64,000 nt of DNA from Erinaceus europaeus (taxonomy: Eukaryota; Chordata; Mammalia; Eulipotyphla; Erinaceidae). The notes under the pieces were generated by a model that ran no database searches, was not told where the DNA came from, and saw nothing but the letters and a program-made list of their open reading frames with translations. Positions 1 through 11,507 of the stretch are shown piece after piece (the stretch's first letter is position 1; each line of letters begins with the position of its first letter). Where the stretch lies: positions 33,620,441 through 33,684,440 of the forward strand of contig NC_080181.1 in assembly GCF_950295315.1 (NCBI RefSeq). The letters run 5' to 3'. Both the position numbers and the translations under genes were made by a program.

Positions 1-2980
1 TATCTTTCTGACTTAGCTCAATTAACATAATTCCTTCTAGCTCTGTCCAAGATGGGTCAGAGAAGGTGGGTTCATTGTTCTTGATAGCTGCATAGTATTC
101 CATTGTGTCTATATACCACAGCTTTCTCAGCCACTCATCTGTTGTTGGGCACCTGGGCTGCTTCCAGGTTTTATCTATTATGAATTGTGCTGCTATGAAC
201 ATAGGAGTACACACCTCATTTTGGTTGGGTGTTATGGAGTCCTTGGGGTATAACCCCAGGAGAGGAATTATTGGATCATATGGAAGGTCCATGTCTAGCC
301 TTCTGAGAGTTTTCCAGACTGCTCTCCACAGAGGCTGGACCAATTTACATTCCCACCAGCAATGTAAAAGGGTTCCTCTGTCCCCACAGCCCCTCCAACA
401 TGTGTTGCTGCTGTCCTTTTTGATGTATGCCATTCTTACAGAAGTGAGGTGGTATCTTAGTGTAGTCTTAATTTGCACTTCTCTGACAATCAGTGACCTA
501 GAGCAGTTTTTCATATGTTTGTTAGCCTTTTGGATCTTGTCTGAGGTGAATGTTTTGTTGATATCCTCTGCCCATTTTTGGATGGGGTCATTTGTTTTTT
601 GGTGCTAAGTTTGCTGAGTTCTTTATATATTTTGGTGATTAGTTTCTTGTCTGATGTATGGCATGTGAAGATCTTCTCCCATTCTGTGAGGAGTCTCTTT
701 GTTTAATAGTTTCTTTGTATGTACAGAAGCTTTTCAATTTGATGTAGTCCCATTGGTTTGTTTCTGCTTTAGTCTTCCTTGCAATTGGGTTTGATTCATC
801 AAAGATGGCCTTGAGGTGTAGGTGGAAAACTGTTTTACCAATGTTTTCTTCTAAGTATTTGATTGTTTCTGGCCTGACATCCAGGTCTTTGATCAATTTG
901 GAGTTGATTTTTGTTTCTGGTGAGATAAAGTGGTTCAATTTCATTCTTCTGCATGTTACAACCCAGTTTTCCCAGCACCATTTATTGAAGAGAGCCTCCT
1001 TCTTCCATTTCATCCTTTGGGCCCCCTTATCAAAGATTAGATGTCCATAGGTGTGGGGCTTTATTTCTGGGCTTTCAATTCTGTTCCACTGGTCTGAACA
1101 GTACCATGCTGTTTTGATGATGATGGCTTTATAATATAATTTAAGGTCTGGGAGTGTGATGCCTCCATTTCTGTTTCTTTTCCTCAAGATGGTTTTGGCA
1201 ATTCTAGGTGTTTTCAGGTTCCAGATAAATGATTGTAGTGTTTGTTCTATTCTCTTAAAGAAGCTTGGTGGAACTTTGATGGGTATTGCATTAAATTTGT
1301 ATATGGCTCTGTGGAGAATATTCATTTTGATGTTATTTATTCTTCCAATCCATGAGCATGGGATATCTTTCCATTTCTTGGTATCAGTTTCTATTTCCTT
1401 GAGTAGCGACTCATAGTTTTCAGTATACAAGTCTTTCACTTCTTTGGTCAACTTTATTCCTAGGTATTTGATTGATTTTGCTGAAACAGTAAATGGGAGT
1501 GATTTATGGATGTCTTCTTCTTCTTCAGATTTAGTGTTTGCATAAAGAAATGCCACTGACTTTTGTACATTGATTTTGTAGCCTGATACCTTGCTATATT
1601 GCCTAATAACAACCAGTAGTTTTCTGCTGGATTCTTCAGGTTTTTCTATGTATACTATCATATCATTTGCAAATAGTGAGAGCTTGACTTCTTCCCTTCC
1701 AACTGTATTCCTTTGATTTCTTTCTCTTCCCTGATTGCTATGGCAAGAACTTCAGATACTATGTTGAAGAGTAACGGTGACAGTGGACAGCCCTGTCTAG
1801 TCCCTGATCTAAGGGGGAATGCTTTCAGCTTCTGTCCATTGAGTATGATGTTGGCTGTAGGTTTGCTATATATAGACTCCATGATCTTGAGGAATTTCCC
1901 ATCTATTCCCATTTTTTGTAGAGTTTTCAGCATGAGTGGGTGTTGTATTTTGTCAAAGGCTTTCTCTGCATCTATTTAGATAATCATGTGGTTTTTGGCT
2001 TTGATTTTATTGATGTGGTGAATAACATTGATTGACTTATGGATGTTGAACCAGCCTTGCATTCCTGGGATGAATCCCACTTAGTCATGATGAACAGTCT
2101 TTTTGATATGTTGCTGTATCCGGTTGGCCAAGATCTTGTTTAATATTTTGGCATCTATGTTCATCAGAGATATTGGTCTGTAGTTTTCCTTTTTTGTTAT
2201 GTCCCTATCAGCTTTTGGTATCAGGGTGATGTTGGCTTCATAGAATGTGGAAGGGAGTACTCCTGTTTCTTCAATCTTATGGAAAAGCTTAAGAAGTATG
2301 GGTGCTAACTGTTTCCTGAAAGTTTTGTAGAATTCATTTGTGAAGCCATCTGGTCCAGGACTTTTGTTGTTGGGGAGATTCTTAATAATGGTTTCAACTT
2401 CTTTGTCTGTGATTGGTGCATTTAGATTTTGTAGTTCTTCTTGGTTCAGTTTTGGAAGGGCATATGCTTCTAGGAATTGTTCCGTTTCTTCCAGATTCTC
2501 TAGCTTGGTGGCGTATAGTTCTTTATAGAAGTTTCGCAGGATTCTCTGGATTTCTGTGGTGTCAGTTGTGATATCTCCTCCATCGTTTACAATTCTATTA
2601 ATTTGAGTCTTCTCTCTTTTTTGTTTGGTGAGTCTGGCTAGGGGTTTGTCAATTTTGTTTAATCTTTCAAAGAACCAACATTTGGCTTCATTGATCTTTT
2701 GTATGGTTCTCTTATTTTCAATGTTGTTTACTTCTGCTCTAATTTTAGTGATTTCTGTCCTTCTGGTTGCCTTAGGGTTCCTTTGTTCCTCTTCCTCTAA
2801 GTCCTTGAGGTGTGCAGTAAGGTCGTTCATTTGAGCTTCTTCTTGGTGTTTAATATGTGATTGTATGGCTATAAGTTTCCCTCTCAGTACTGCTTTAGCT
2901 GTGTCCCAAATATTTTGATAGGTTGTGTCTTCATTTTCATTACTTTCCAGGAACATTTGAATTTCCTGCTTGAGTGAGTC
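1..2980 (-). pseudogene. L1 ORF2 pseudogene, minus-strand arm of the inverted L1 pair
   Basis: Read on the minus strand this is LINE-1 ORF2 from about residue 269 of the family protein to near its end; the 3' end runs off the window. Broken frames at 2956-2081, 1933-1658 and 1661-639 give RT-domain peptides ([47 protein letters not shown]) and the C-terminal region. The catalytic loop, FADD in the intact copy of this window, here reads FAND. Private damage includes stops where HHDQVG and IISIDAE would continue (near 2081 and 1972). A one-base loss near 1700 and another frame break near 700 are shared with the plus arm. Not functional; the endonuclease is absent. Confidence 0.95.
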
Positions 2981-5158
2981 AAAGGAAAACTACAGACCAA
3001 TATCTCTGATAAACATAGATGCCAAAATATTAAACAAGATCTTGGCCAACCGGATACAGCAGCATATCAAAAAGATTATTCATCACAACCAAGTGGGATT
3101 CATCCCAGGAATGCAAGGTTGGTTCAACATCCATAAGTCAATCAATAAAAGCAAAGCCAAAAACCACATCAATAAAAGCAAAGTCAAAAACCACATGATT
3201 ATCTCAATAGATGCAGAGAAAGCCTTTGACAAAATAAAACACCCACTCATGCTGAAAACTCTACAAAAAATGGGAATAGATGGGAAATTCCTCAAGATCA
3301 TGGAGTCTATATATAGCAAACCTACAGCCAACATCATACTCAATGGACAGAAGCTGAAAGCATTCCCCCTTAGATCAGGGACTAGACAGGGCTGTCCACT
3401 GTCACCGTTACTCTTCAACATAGTATCTGAAGTTCTTGCCATAGCAATCAGGGAAGAGAAAGAAATCAAAGGAATACAGTTGGAAGGGAAGAAGTCAAGC
3501 TCTCACTATTTGCAAATGATATGATAGTATACATAGAAAAACCTGAAGAATCCAGCAGAAAACTACTGGTTGTTATTAGGCAATATAGCAAGGTATCAGG
3601 CTACAAAATCAATGTACAAAAGTCAGTGGCATTTCTTTATGCAAACACTAAATCTGAAGAAGAAGAAGACATCCATAAATCACTCCCATTTACTGTTTCA
3701 GCAAAATCAATCAAATACCTAGGAATAAAGTTGACCAAAGAAGTGAAAGACTTGTATACTGAAAACTATGAGTCGCTACTCAAGGAAATAGAAACTGATA
3801 CCAAGAAATGGAAAGATATCCCATGCTCATGGATTGGAAGAATAAATAACATCAAAATGAATATTCTCCACAGAGCCATATACAAATTTAATGCAATACC
3901 CATCAAAGTTCCACCAAGCTTCTTTAAGAGAATAGAACAAACACTACAATCATTTATCTGGAACCTGAAAACACCTAGAATTGCCAAAACCATCTTGAGG
4001 AAAAGAAACAGAAATGGAGGCATCACACTCCCAGACCTTAAATCAAAACAGCATGGTACTGTTCAGACCAGTGGAACAGAATTGAAAGCCCAGAAATAAA
4101 GCCCCACACCTATGGACATCTAATCTTTGATAAGGGGGCCCAAAGGATGAAATGGAAGAAGGAGGCTCTCTTCAATAAATGGTGCTGGGAAAACTGGGTT
4201 GTAACATGCAGAAGAATGAAATTGAACCACTTTATCTCACCAGAAACAAAAATCAACTCCAAATTGATCAAAGACCTGGATGTCAGGCCAGAAACAATCA
4301 AATACTTAGAAGAAAACATTGGTAAAACAGTTTTCCACCTACACCTCAAGGCCATCTTTGATGAATCAAACCCAATTGCAAGGAAGACTAAAGCAGAAAC
4401 AAACCAATGGGACTACATCAAATTGAAAAGCTTCTGCACATACAAAGAAACTATTAAACAAAGAGACTCCTCACAGAATGGGAGAAGATCTTCACATGCC
4501 ATACATCAGACAAGAAACTAATCACCAAAATATATAAAGAACTCAGCAAACTTAGCACCAAAAAACAAATGACCCCATCCAAAAATGGGCAGAGGATATC
4601 AACAAAACATTCACCTCAGACGAGATCCAAAATGCTAACAAACATATGAAAAACTGCTCTAGGTCACTGATTGTCAGAGAAGTGCAAATTAAGACTACAC
4701 TAAGATACCACCTCACTCCTGTAAGAATGACATACATCAAAAAGGACAGCAGCAACAAATGCTGGATGGCTGTGGGGACAGAGGAACCCTTTTGCATTGC
4801 TGGTGGGAATGTAAATTGGTACAGCCTCTGTGGAGAGCAGTCTGGAAAACTCTCAGAAGGCTAGACATGGACCTTCCATATGATCCAATAATTCCTCTCC
4901 TGGGGTTATACCCCAAGGACTCCATAACACCCAACCAAAATGAGGTGTGTACTCCTATGTTCATAGCAGCACAATTCATAATAGATAAAACCTGGAAGCA
5001 GCCCAGGTGCCCAACAACAGATGAGTGGCTGAGAAAGCTGTGGTATATAGACACAATGGAATACTATGCAGCTATCAAGAACAATGAACCCACCTTCTCT
5101 GACCCATCTTGGACAGAGCTAGAAGGAATTATGTTAAGTGAGCTAAGTCAGAAAGATA
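1..5158. repeat. Large L1 inverted repeat (arms about 2.2 kb, spacer about 0.8 kb)
   Basis: Bases 1-2191 are the reverse complement of about 2985-5158 with only scattered substitutions and a few small indels; long stretches, such as the [12 protein letters not shown] to GITLPDL coding block, are identical at protein level. Bases 2192-2980 are extra ORF2 sequence present only on the minus arm and form the spacer. The outer end of the left arm is cut by the window edge. Confidence 0.92.
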
Positions 5159-5199
5159 AAGATGAGTATGGGGTGATCCCACTCATCAACAGAAGTTGA
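2981..5199 (+). pseudogene. L1 ORF2 pseudogene, plus-strand arm of the inverted L1 pair
   Basis: LINE-1 ORF2 from about residue 525 (KENYRPISL) to the C-terminal stop near 5199, in fragments 2970-3524, 3521-4099, 4147-4521 and 4759-5199. It keeps RT motifs [12 protein letters not shown] and a damaged FAND loop, then the C-terminal region with the LLHCWWECK cysteine/histidine cluster. It shares two frame breaks with the minus arm (one base missing near 3481; a break near 4460). Private changes are a deletion of about 20 bases near 4041 and a short internal duplication at about 3138-3190. Upstream ORF2 and ORF1 are missing because the sequence switches strand at 2980/2981. Confidence 0.95.
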
Positions 5200-6105
5200 A
5201 GAAGAAGATCTGAAAGGGAAACTAAAAGCAGGACCTGACCAAATTACAGCAGGAACCTCACATCTCCACTATAGAGCCTCTACTTCCCCCAGTCCTGGAA
5301 CCTTTGGATAGGGCCCACTTTCCCATATGCCTCTCCCAATCCATATCAAATAATATTGCATCTGCTGATCGCAACCTAATCAACACAACGATTGCCACCT
5401 CAACATGCTTCACCTCAGACTGTGTCCAGAGACTTCATGTTGGGAATGACTACCCTTCAGCTTCATTACTCGGGTGAGACCTTCCATACCAGGTGGTTCA
5501 CTTTCTAACAAAGCCCCAAAACCTAGATATACACTAGTTTCGGTGAGAGAGAGCATATGTTCACACGTATCCACAAACTACTGCAAAATACATACCTGAA
5601 AGCAGAAGTACACTAGAGTTTGCAGTGAGTACCCCCCTAACACTTCCTCTCCACTATTCCAAGCTTTGCGTCCATGATTGCTCAACAATTTGTTTGGCTT
5701 TGTATGTTAACTCTCTTTTCAGCCACCAGGTTCCAGATGCCATCAGGATGCCTGCCAGGCTTCCCTGAACTAAAGACCCCACCAATGTATCCTGGAGGTC
5801 CGCGTCCCCAGAGACCCACCCTAATAGGGAAAGAGAGAGGCAGACTGGGAGTATGGATCAACCAGTCAATGCCCATGTTCAGCAGGGAAGCAATTACAGA
5901 AACCAGACCTTCCACCTTCTGCAACCCACAGTGACCCTGGGTCCATGCTCCCAGAGGGATAGAGAATGGGAAAGCTATCAGGGGAGGGAGTGGGATATAT
6001 GGAGATTGGGTGGTGGGAATTGTGTGGAGTTGTACCCCTCCTACCCTATGGTTTTGTTAGTTTATCCTTTCTTAAATAAAAAATAAATAAATAAATAAAT
6101 AAATA
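5200..6105 (+). mobile_element. L1 3' UTR and (AAAT)n tail of the plus arm
   Basis: Continues from the ORF2 stop. From about 5580 it matches the 3' UTR of the intact L1 at 27.8-28.27 kb (phrases ACAATTTGTTTGGCTTTGTA, GAAGCAATTACAGAA, TGGTGGGAATTGTGTGGAG). It ends in AATAAA-like (AAAT)n at 6068-6105. The first 350 bases differ from the intact copy, so the subfamilies differ in their proximal 3' UTR. Confidence 0.9.
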
Positions 6106-6335
6106 TAAAGAAGAGAAGCAGCTGGGGATGTAGATTTGGGAAGGATTTGCAGATGCCCAAACTGTGAGAGGTGGTCCAATTCCTGAGACTTGGTCAGTAG
6201 GGATCCTAGTGGAAGAAAACAAACTCATCCTAACTAATTGAGGGAAGAGTTTGTCAGGAAGGTGTTATTCACAGAGGTAAGACCCAGAGCTGCCACAACC
6301 CCCTACATCCCCTCCCCCACTTTGTTTTATCCAGA
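6106..6335. other. Unassigned single-copy sequence
   Basis: Flank after the L1 tail. No repeat family or coding signal recognised. Confidence 0.5.
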
Positions 6336-6500
6336 GGGGGAGAGAGAGGGGAAGGAGGAAAAGGGGATGGAGAGGGAAGGAAGAGGGGGAAGAGGGAGAG
6401 GGGAAGGAAGGAAAGGGGGAGGAAGGGTAGAGGGAAAGAGAGAAAGGGGAGGAGGGGGAGGGAGAGGGAAAGAGGAAGAGGGGGAGGAGGAAGAGGGAAA
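6336..6500. repeat. GA-rich low-complexity tract
   Basis: Almost pure purine (GGGAGAGG, GGAAGG, GGAGG units) on the plus strand. The open frames across it on both strands are compositional artefacts. Confidence 0.9.
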
Positions 6501-6590
6501 ACATAACACACATAGCACAGAAGCTTCCTTCAGTTTGATGGGAGTCACATGGCCTAGCAGCACACTATTCAGGTGAGCTATTTCAATGAC
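6501..6590 (-). mobile_element. SINE-E fragment
   Basis: Reverse complement of the SINE-E head (GGTGAGCTATTT at the tRNA-like 5' end, GAAGCTTCCTTCAGT in the middle). Its CT-rich tail is the adjacent GA-rich tract. Confidence 0.65.
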
Positions 6591-7435
6591 CCACCACTAC
6601 CTGTTGATGATTGTTAAAGTTATGCCTCTGACCTGGATGCCGAAACTAACAAGATCAAAGCAATAATATTTCCCATGCTCCAGCTACACCTCTCTCCTCA
6701 ACAGCTGTCTGTGTGGGGAGTGGGGGCACAGCAATAACACTTAGTTTACAAATTGTGTAGCTGGACCTCAGGAATATTCAACCAAGTGGCAGAACTGGGC
6801 TTCCTATAGCTCTATGGTCCCTATATGTCAAAATCTTCCTACAAGGCCACACAGCTGTCATCAAACAGGATTAGGGAGAAGCACCAGCAATTTCAGAAGC
6901 AGAGAGCCAAGCATTCGCTCCTGGCAGTGCTCACTCTGTGCTAATCACCATCAGCAGGAGTGGGGCACACAGCAGCAGGACTGAGCCCTTTAATTACACA
7001 TTACCCCAGCTTGCTCCCTTTGACAAGCTACCTGCCATGAGCACTGAGGGAAGCATAGTCCTGCACAAGCTGGCCCCAACAAGACAAGGCCTGGGACCTG
7101 ACTTCCCAATCCTCCCCTTTCCTAGGTCCATCTGTGTCCCTCCCTCCCAGGGCTCTGTGTCCACAATTCTGCTAACCTTGGGTCCTGTTTCAGGATGAAT
7201 GAACATCTTCTATGCATTGATTAGAAACTATCTTCCTTGCTCCTTGATGTTTAAGTATCTGCTGGGGAAAAACCCAACTCAGCTTCTCCAAGGAAACTTT
7301 CTCTGGTCATTCTGAATGTACTCTCACACTAACTCCCCATCCCCTCTGCCTCCTCACTATCCTGCAGTTCTCATCTTTCTTCCCCACTAGCACAGAAGCT
7401 CTGGGAGAGTAAGAACTCTTCTTGATCTGTTTTAG
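6591..7435. other. Unique sequence, no gene seen
   Basis: About 845 bases of ordinary composition with only short, stop-rich frames. No splice-flanked exon candidate or repeat was recognised. Confidence 0.5.
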
Positions 7436-7499
7436 GTATATTTTATCTATGTATTTACTATCTATCTATGTATTTATTGTATAGAGACAGAGAGAAACA

Positions 7500-7590
7500 G
7501 AAGATTCAGAGGTTCAGGCCTTTCCAACTAATTCCTGTGAACTTCTCTTTGAATCATCATATAAGAACTATTCTGTTTGTCCTCCTCCTC
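7500..7590. repeat. Unclassified dispersed repeat, copy 1
   Basis: About 85 bases (TTCAGGCCTTTCCAACTAAT ... GAATCATCAT) recur in the same orientation at 12,955-13,035, and both copies run into a polypyrimidine tract. It matches none of the SINE or L1 parts I can define here. Confidence 0.6.
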
Positions 7591-7707
7591 CTTTCTTCTT
7601 GTTCCCCTCCTTCTCTTCCTTCTCCCCTTTCTTTTCCTTAAGTATTTATTTTTTTAATCTAATAAGAAAGAGAGAAATTGAGAGTGAAGAGGAAATAGAG
7701 AAGGGGA

Positions 7708-7912
7708 GAGAGGGGGCCCAGTGGTGGTGCACCTGGTTAAGTGCACATGTCACAATGTGCAAGGACCCAGGTTCAAGCTCCTGGTCCCATCTGCAGGGGA
7801 AAAGTTTTACAAATGGTAAAAAAAAAAAAAAAAGTGTTGCAGATATCTTTCTGTCTCTCTCCCTCTCTATCACCTTCTTCCCTCTCAATTTCTGGCTGTC
7901 TATCTAATAAAT
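7708..7912 (+). mobile_element. SINE-A
   Basis: tRNA-like head GTGGTGCACCTGGTTAAGTG, B-box-like GGTTCAAGCTCC, internal poly-A expansion, CT-rich tract and CTAATAAA tail. Inserted in opposite orientation into another SINE-A. Confidence 0.9.
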
Positions 7913-7913
7913 T

Positions 7914-7961
<48 letters not shown>
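7913..7961. repeat. (TG)n(GA)n microsatellite
   Basis: Pure TG followed by pure GA dinucleotides at the junction of two oppositely oriented SINE-A copies. Confidence 0.95.
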
Positions 7962-7963
<2 letters not shown>

Positions 7964-8185
7964 GGAGAAAGACACCTGCAGCACAGCTTCACCACTCATA
8001 AAGATTCCCCTCTAGGTGGGGATCAGGGACTTGAACCCAAGTCCTTGCGCATAGTCACATGTGCACTCTACTAGGTGCACCACCACCCAGTTTCCCAAGA
8101 ATTCTCATTCCTTATCACTTCACTGTACCTCTAGCACCCACAGCCATGCCTGGCATTTATTAATGAAACAAGAATTGGTGCTCAC

Positions 8186-8226
8186 TAAATGAATGAATGA
8201 ATGAACGAATGAATGAATGAATGAGC
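8186..8226. repeat. (TGAA)n microsatellite
   Basis: About ten TGAA/CGAA units, in a context resembling an old MIR-type sequence (CCTGGCATTTATTAATGAA) just upstream. Confidence 0.9.
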
Positions 8227-8575
8227 TGGTAAGAGATAAGAATATGGCTGAGAGGGTACAGGGCTTCCACAATGAGACCTCCAGCCCATCCCTTCCTCTG
8301 CCATAGGCCCCAACTGTGCAGCTTCAGATGTTGACTGCAGTGCCTCCTCATAAAAGCAGGCTCAGCTAAATATTGCAAAGCACTCCTGGCAAAGCTAACA
8401 CTGCATGTCAGGAGCAGGGTTCATCCCTGGGAGCAAAAGCTAGAAATGCTTTCACTACTCTGGGCCTCTGGATATTTGTTGTCCTCATGGCAGGAGGGAG
8501 TGTGAGCAGATAGAAGCACCTTTGATTCTAATGTAGAGAATGATGCCCACTTCATGTCAAACCCCAGCTTTTTCT
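8227..8575. other. Unique sequence, no gene seen
   Basis: About 350 bases between the TGAA repeat and a (TCC)n tract. No repeat or coding evidence. Confidence 0.5.
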
Positions 8576-8577
8576 AG

Positions 8578-8868
8578 GGCCTCCTCTTCCTCCTCCTCCT
8601 CCTCCTCTTCCTCTTCTTCCTTCTCTTTCTACCAGGGTTATCACCAGGACTTGGTGTCTTCATGGCTCCACTATTCCTGTCTGCCATTTTTTTCTCAGTA
8701 AAGGATGAGAGACAGGGGAGAGAGATAGAGAAAAGAAGAGACACATGCAGCACTGCTTCACCACTTGTGAAAGTTACTCCCTGCAGGTGGGGCCCAGAGA
8801 CTTGAACCTGGCATTCTGGAACTTTAAGGATGACAAATGCCCCTTTCCATCACAGCACCATCTCCACA
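8578..8868 (-). mobile_element. SINE-A with 3' module, preceded by a (TCC)n tract
   Basis: (TCC/TTC)n at 8578-8627, then the reversed 3' module (ACCAGGGTTATCACCAGGAC), purine tract, GCAGCACTGCTTCACCACTT and tRNA-like head. Long form of SINE-A. Confidence 0.85.
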
Positions 8869-9029
8869 TATGCTGTCTTTGCTATTAGGAGAAGTAAAAA
8901 GCAAGATGAGTACTGGGGTTTCCTCTTTTCCATCCAAAGGACAGTGCCTTCCAAAGATTTGTTTATATGACACAGGAAAGGGAACCCAGGATCTATTGCA
9001 TGTACAATACCACTAAGTGTGCCTTCTGG

Positions 9030-9210
9030 ATCAATTTTTCACTCTTTGAGAAAGAGGAAAGAAAAAGACAGACCACAGAGAGGAGTGACCCCACAACACC
9101 CCGCTACCATCCATGGAGCTTTTCCAGTGCTATCTATACTGTTCCCATGTGGTGGCAGGATTTGAACCCAGGGCCTTAAGCACACAGGGTATGCCCTCTG
9201 CCTGGATCCC
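9030..9210 (-). mobile_element. Degenerate tRNA-derived SINE
   Basis: The purine tract, GGATTTGAACCCAGGGCCTT (reversed B box) and terminal CTGGATCCC fit a reversed SINE. The family is uncertain. Confidence 0.55.
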
Positions 9211-9239
9211 AAAAGGGAAAGATTTTTTTTTTTTCAAGA

Positions 9240-9400
9240 GTGGCTTGGGCCAGTGAATTAGCTAACTTAGTGTGCTCCTTTGCCATGTGCACAACCCAGG
9301 TTTGAGCTCAGTCACCATTGTATTGAAGGAAGCTTCAGTATTATTGTGGTTCTTTCACTATCTCTGTTCTCCTCTGCCTCTTGAGAGAGAAAGAGAGAGA
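9240..9400 (+). mobile_element. SINE-E
   Basis: Head GGGCCAGTGAATTAGCTAAC, CACAACCCAGGTTTGAGCTC (B-box region) and GAAGCTTCAGTATT, running into the large purine microsatellite. Confidence 0.75.
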
Positions 9401-9532
9401 GAGAGAGAGAAGAAGAAGAAGAAGAAGAAGAAGAAGAAGAAGAAGAAGAAGAAGAAGAAGAGAAGAGAAGAGAAGAGAAGAGAAGAGAAGAGAAGAGAAG
9501 AGAAGAGAAGAGAAGAGAAGAGAAGAGAAGAG
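9384..9532. repeat. (GA)n(GAA)n(GAGAA)n compound microsatellite
   Basis: Three successive pure blocks of 2-, 3- and 5-base units, all purine. The poly-K/R frames across it are artefacts. Confidence 0.97.
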
Positions 9533-10175
9533 GGTGAGTTCATGAGAATTATTTCTACATTACAAGTGCATGGCACATAGTAGGAGCTAATTGTACACTT
9601 TTCAAAAGAAAGGGTAATGAAGTATGGCTGATCTTTGCTAATCAGGATGGGATGGCCTAGCAGAAGACACTTAGGTTGGATGAAGCCTAGAGTTCTCCTC
9701 CCATGCTGGGGCCACCATTTGCAGTCACACAGCTGGTCCCAAGTGTGGCAGTGCGTCAGCTTCCTTCTCCTGGCCTGCTTCCAAGGACACTTGATACAAC
9801 CTTAAACAGAGGGAGAGGTAAGGCCATCCTTGGAGCTCTGAGAAGATATAATTACAGATTTTCCACATCATTCACCACTGACATAGTGATCACTGAACAC
9901 TGGGGAAAGATTGTCTTCCCAAGTAGAGGCTTACTCTGGGACAGGGAGGTCAGTGAACTCAGCCACACTTCCTCCAGGAATACAAAGACCTGGAACCCTC
10001 CACCTGCTCACCCACCCCCCTCGCTGTACAAACAGGAGTTCAAAAGAGGCACTTAACCTCCTCCAGACAAAACAGAGGACAGTGCCCTTGGCTCCAAAGA
10101 CAAATAAAGACAGAGATATCCTCAAGGGAGACCCACAATGAGGATGAGTCAGAAGACCTCCCTCCTTTGGGGAGG
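9533..10175. other. Mostly unique sequence with MIR-like traces
   Basis: GCATGGCACATAGTAGGAGC near 9570 is MIR-like. A 117-codon frame at 9703-10056 has no recognisable domain and no splice or promoter support; I treat it as chance. Confidence 0.5.
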
Positions 10176-10179
10176 GCAA

Positions 10180-10345
10180 GGTGAAGAGGTAGTATAATGG
10201 TTCTGCAAAAAAGTCTTTCATGCCTAAGATTTCAAAGCACCAGGTTCAGCCCCCAGCACCACCATAAACCAGAGCTGAACAGAGCTCTAGTAATATATAT
10301 TAATATTATGTTAATATTAATATATATTAAATTAATAATAAAAAT
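10180..10345 (+). mobile_element. SINE-C with AT-rich tail
   Basis: AGGTAGTATAATGGTTCTGC head, CCAGGTTCAGCCCCCAGCAC B-box region, CCATAAACCAGAGCTGAAC, followed by an AT-rich tail of nested ATATTAAT units. Confidence 0.85.
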
Positions 10346-10384
10346 CAAGACCTTCCTCTAGTGTCAACTCACATTCTTTTTTTG

Positions 10385-10567
10385 TGGCCAGGACAGAGAG
10401 AAATTGAGAGGGCAGGGAAGATAGAGGGAGAGGAAAAGAAAGACACCTGCAGACCTGATTCACCACACATAAAGTGTCCCCTCTGCAGGTAGGAAGCAGA
10501 GGTTCAAACCTAGGACCTTGAGGATGATGATAATTGCATGTAACTGAGTGTGCCACCACCCAGACCC
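10385..10567 (-). mobile_element. SINE-A
   Basis: Reversed purine tract, CACCTGCAGACCTGATTCAC, and a head ending GTGTGCCACCACCCAGACCC. Confidence 0.9.
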
Positions 10568-11505
10568 CTAAATCACCTTCTATTTGAGCAAATACACAAG
10601 TATGCCTCTTGGAAGCTCTCACTCTTATCTAAGAAAGGCTATAAGACTACCACCTCCTGGGATCAGTGAGATCACAGAAGACGATACTCATGAAGGCAAG
10701 CCCACCTGCATCCCCATGGGAAGAGACCACCCTCACCACTCCCTCACTCTGAGCCAAACCACACCCATGGACATTGGTGGCAAATTACCACCTCCCAGCT
10801 CTGTCCCTTCATCTCCAAGATTCTCAGCCTTGACATAATCTGATACCACCAAGAGGCCTTGGGCAGAGGTAGCTGCCCTCTCAGGGAGCAGAGCAGGAGC
10901 AGATGTATCCAAGGGGGAGCCAGAGAAGGAAGAGCCTGTGGTACCAGCTGTCATGGCTGCTGCCCTTGTGAAGTCAGGAGGGTCTTTGGGGCTCTGATTC
11001 TCTCCTCAGATCTGTATGGTTTTTTGTTTGTTTGTTTGTTTGTTTTGTTTGGTGACAAGAAACAGAGCTAAGGATCAATAAGGGTAGCGGGGGGCCCAGG
11101 GGCTCTTGGGAACACTCATGGTGAGTATCCAGGAGGCTCACTATTATAGTTCTATCTTTCTCTCGACCTAGTTCTGAGTATGTCTCAGAGACATGCAAAA
11201 TGTCTACCAGACAAGATTTTGAGGGCTGGCTGGTCTGTTGGTTGTAGACCTGGTCTAGGCATCATTAGAATCCCTGTAAGATGGCTGCCATCTTGGCTTC
11301 CCAGGGACTGAGAGATTCTAGCATTGAACTTTAGCACTTCCAGTGTTAAAGTTGGGACAACCCTGAGCACCCCAGACATGTACCTGTTCAGTGACAATAT
11401 AGGTAGGAAATTAATCTAAACCACACTTCTCCCTGCCTTGAAACCCTCCCACAGCTAGGTCTCCCTCCATCCCTCCAGTCAGGGCCTTCTCCAATTCAGG
11501 GAAAG
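10568..11505. other. Unique sequence with a (TTTG)n tract
   Basis: No gene recognised. (TTTG)n lies at about 11,021-11,052. The rest has no strong match to the repeats defined in this window. Confidence 0.5.
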
Positions 11506-11507
11506 AA

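Larger units (their letters stand above)
7641..8096 (-). mobile_element. SINE-A, split by a second SINE-A
   Basis: The A/T tail and purine tract lie at 7641-7700 and the body and head at 7961-8096 (CACCTGCAGCAC ... GGTGCACCACCACCCAG, the reversed tRNA-like head). The middle is occupied by the plus-strand SINE at 7708-7912 and a TG/GA microsatellite. This is a nested insertion. Confidence 0.75.

Noticed and set aside
1..5158. Palindrome as an assembly fold-back artefact
   Set aside because: The arms differ by private stops, a deletion of about 20 bases and a short duplication, and the spacer is asymmetric. An artefact would give identical arms. Long-read confirmation is still desirable.
9358..9580. 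Lys/Arg- or Ser-rich proteins across simple repeats (also near 6.3, 13, 43.1 and 45.6 kb)
   Set aside because: The frames exist only because purine or pyrimidine repeats lack stop codons.
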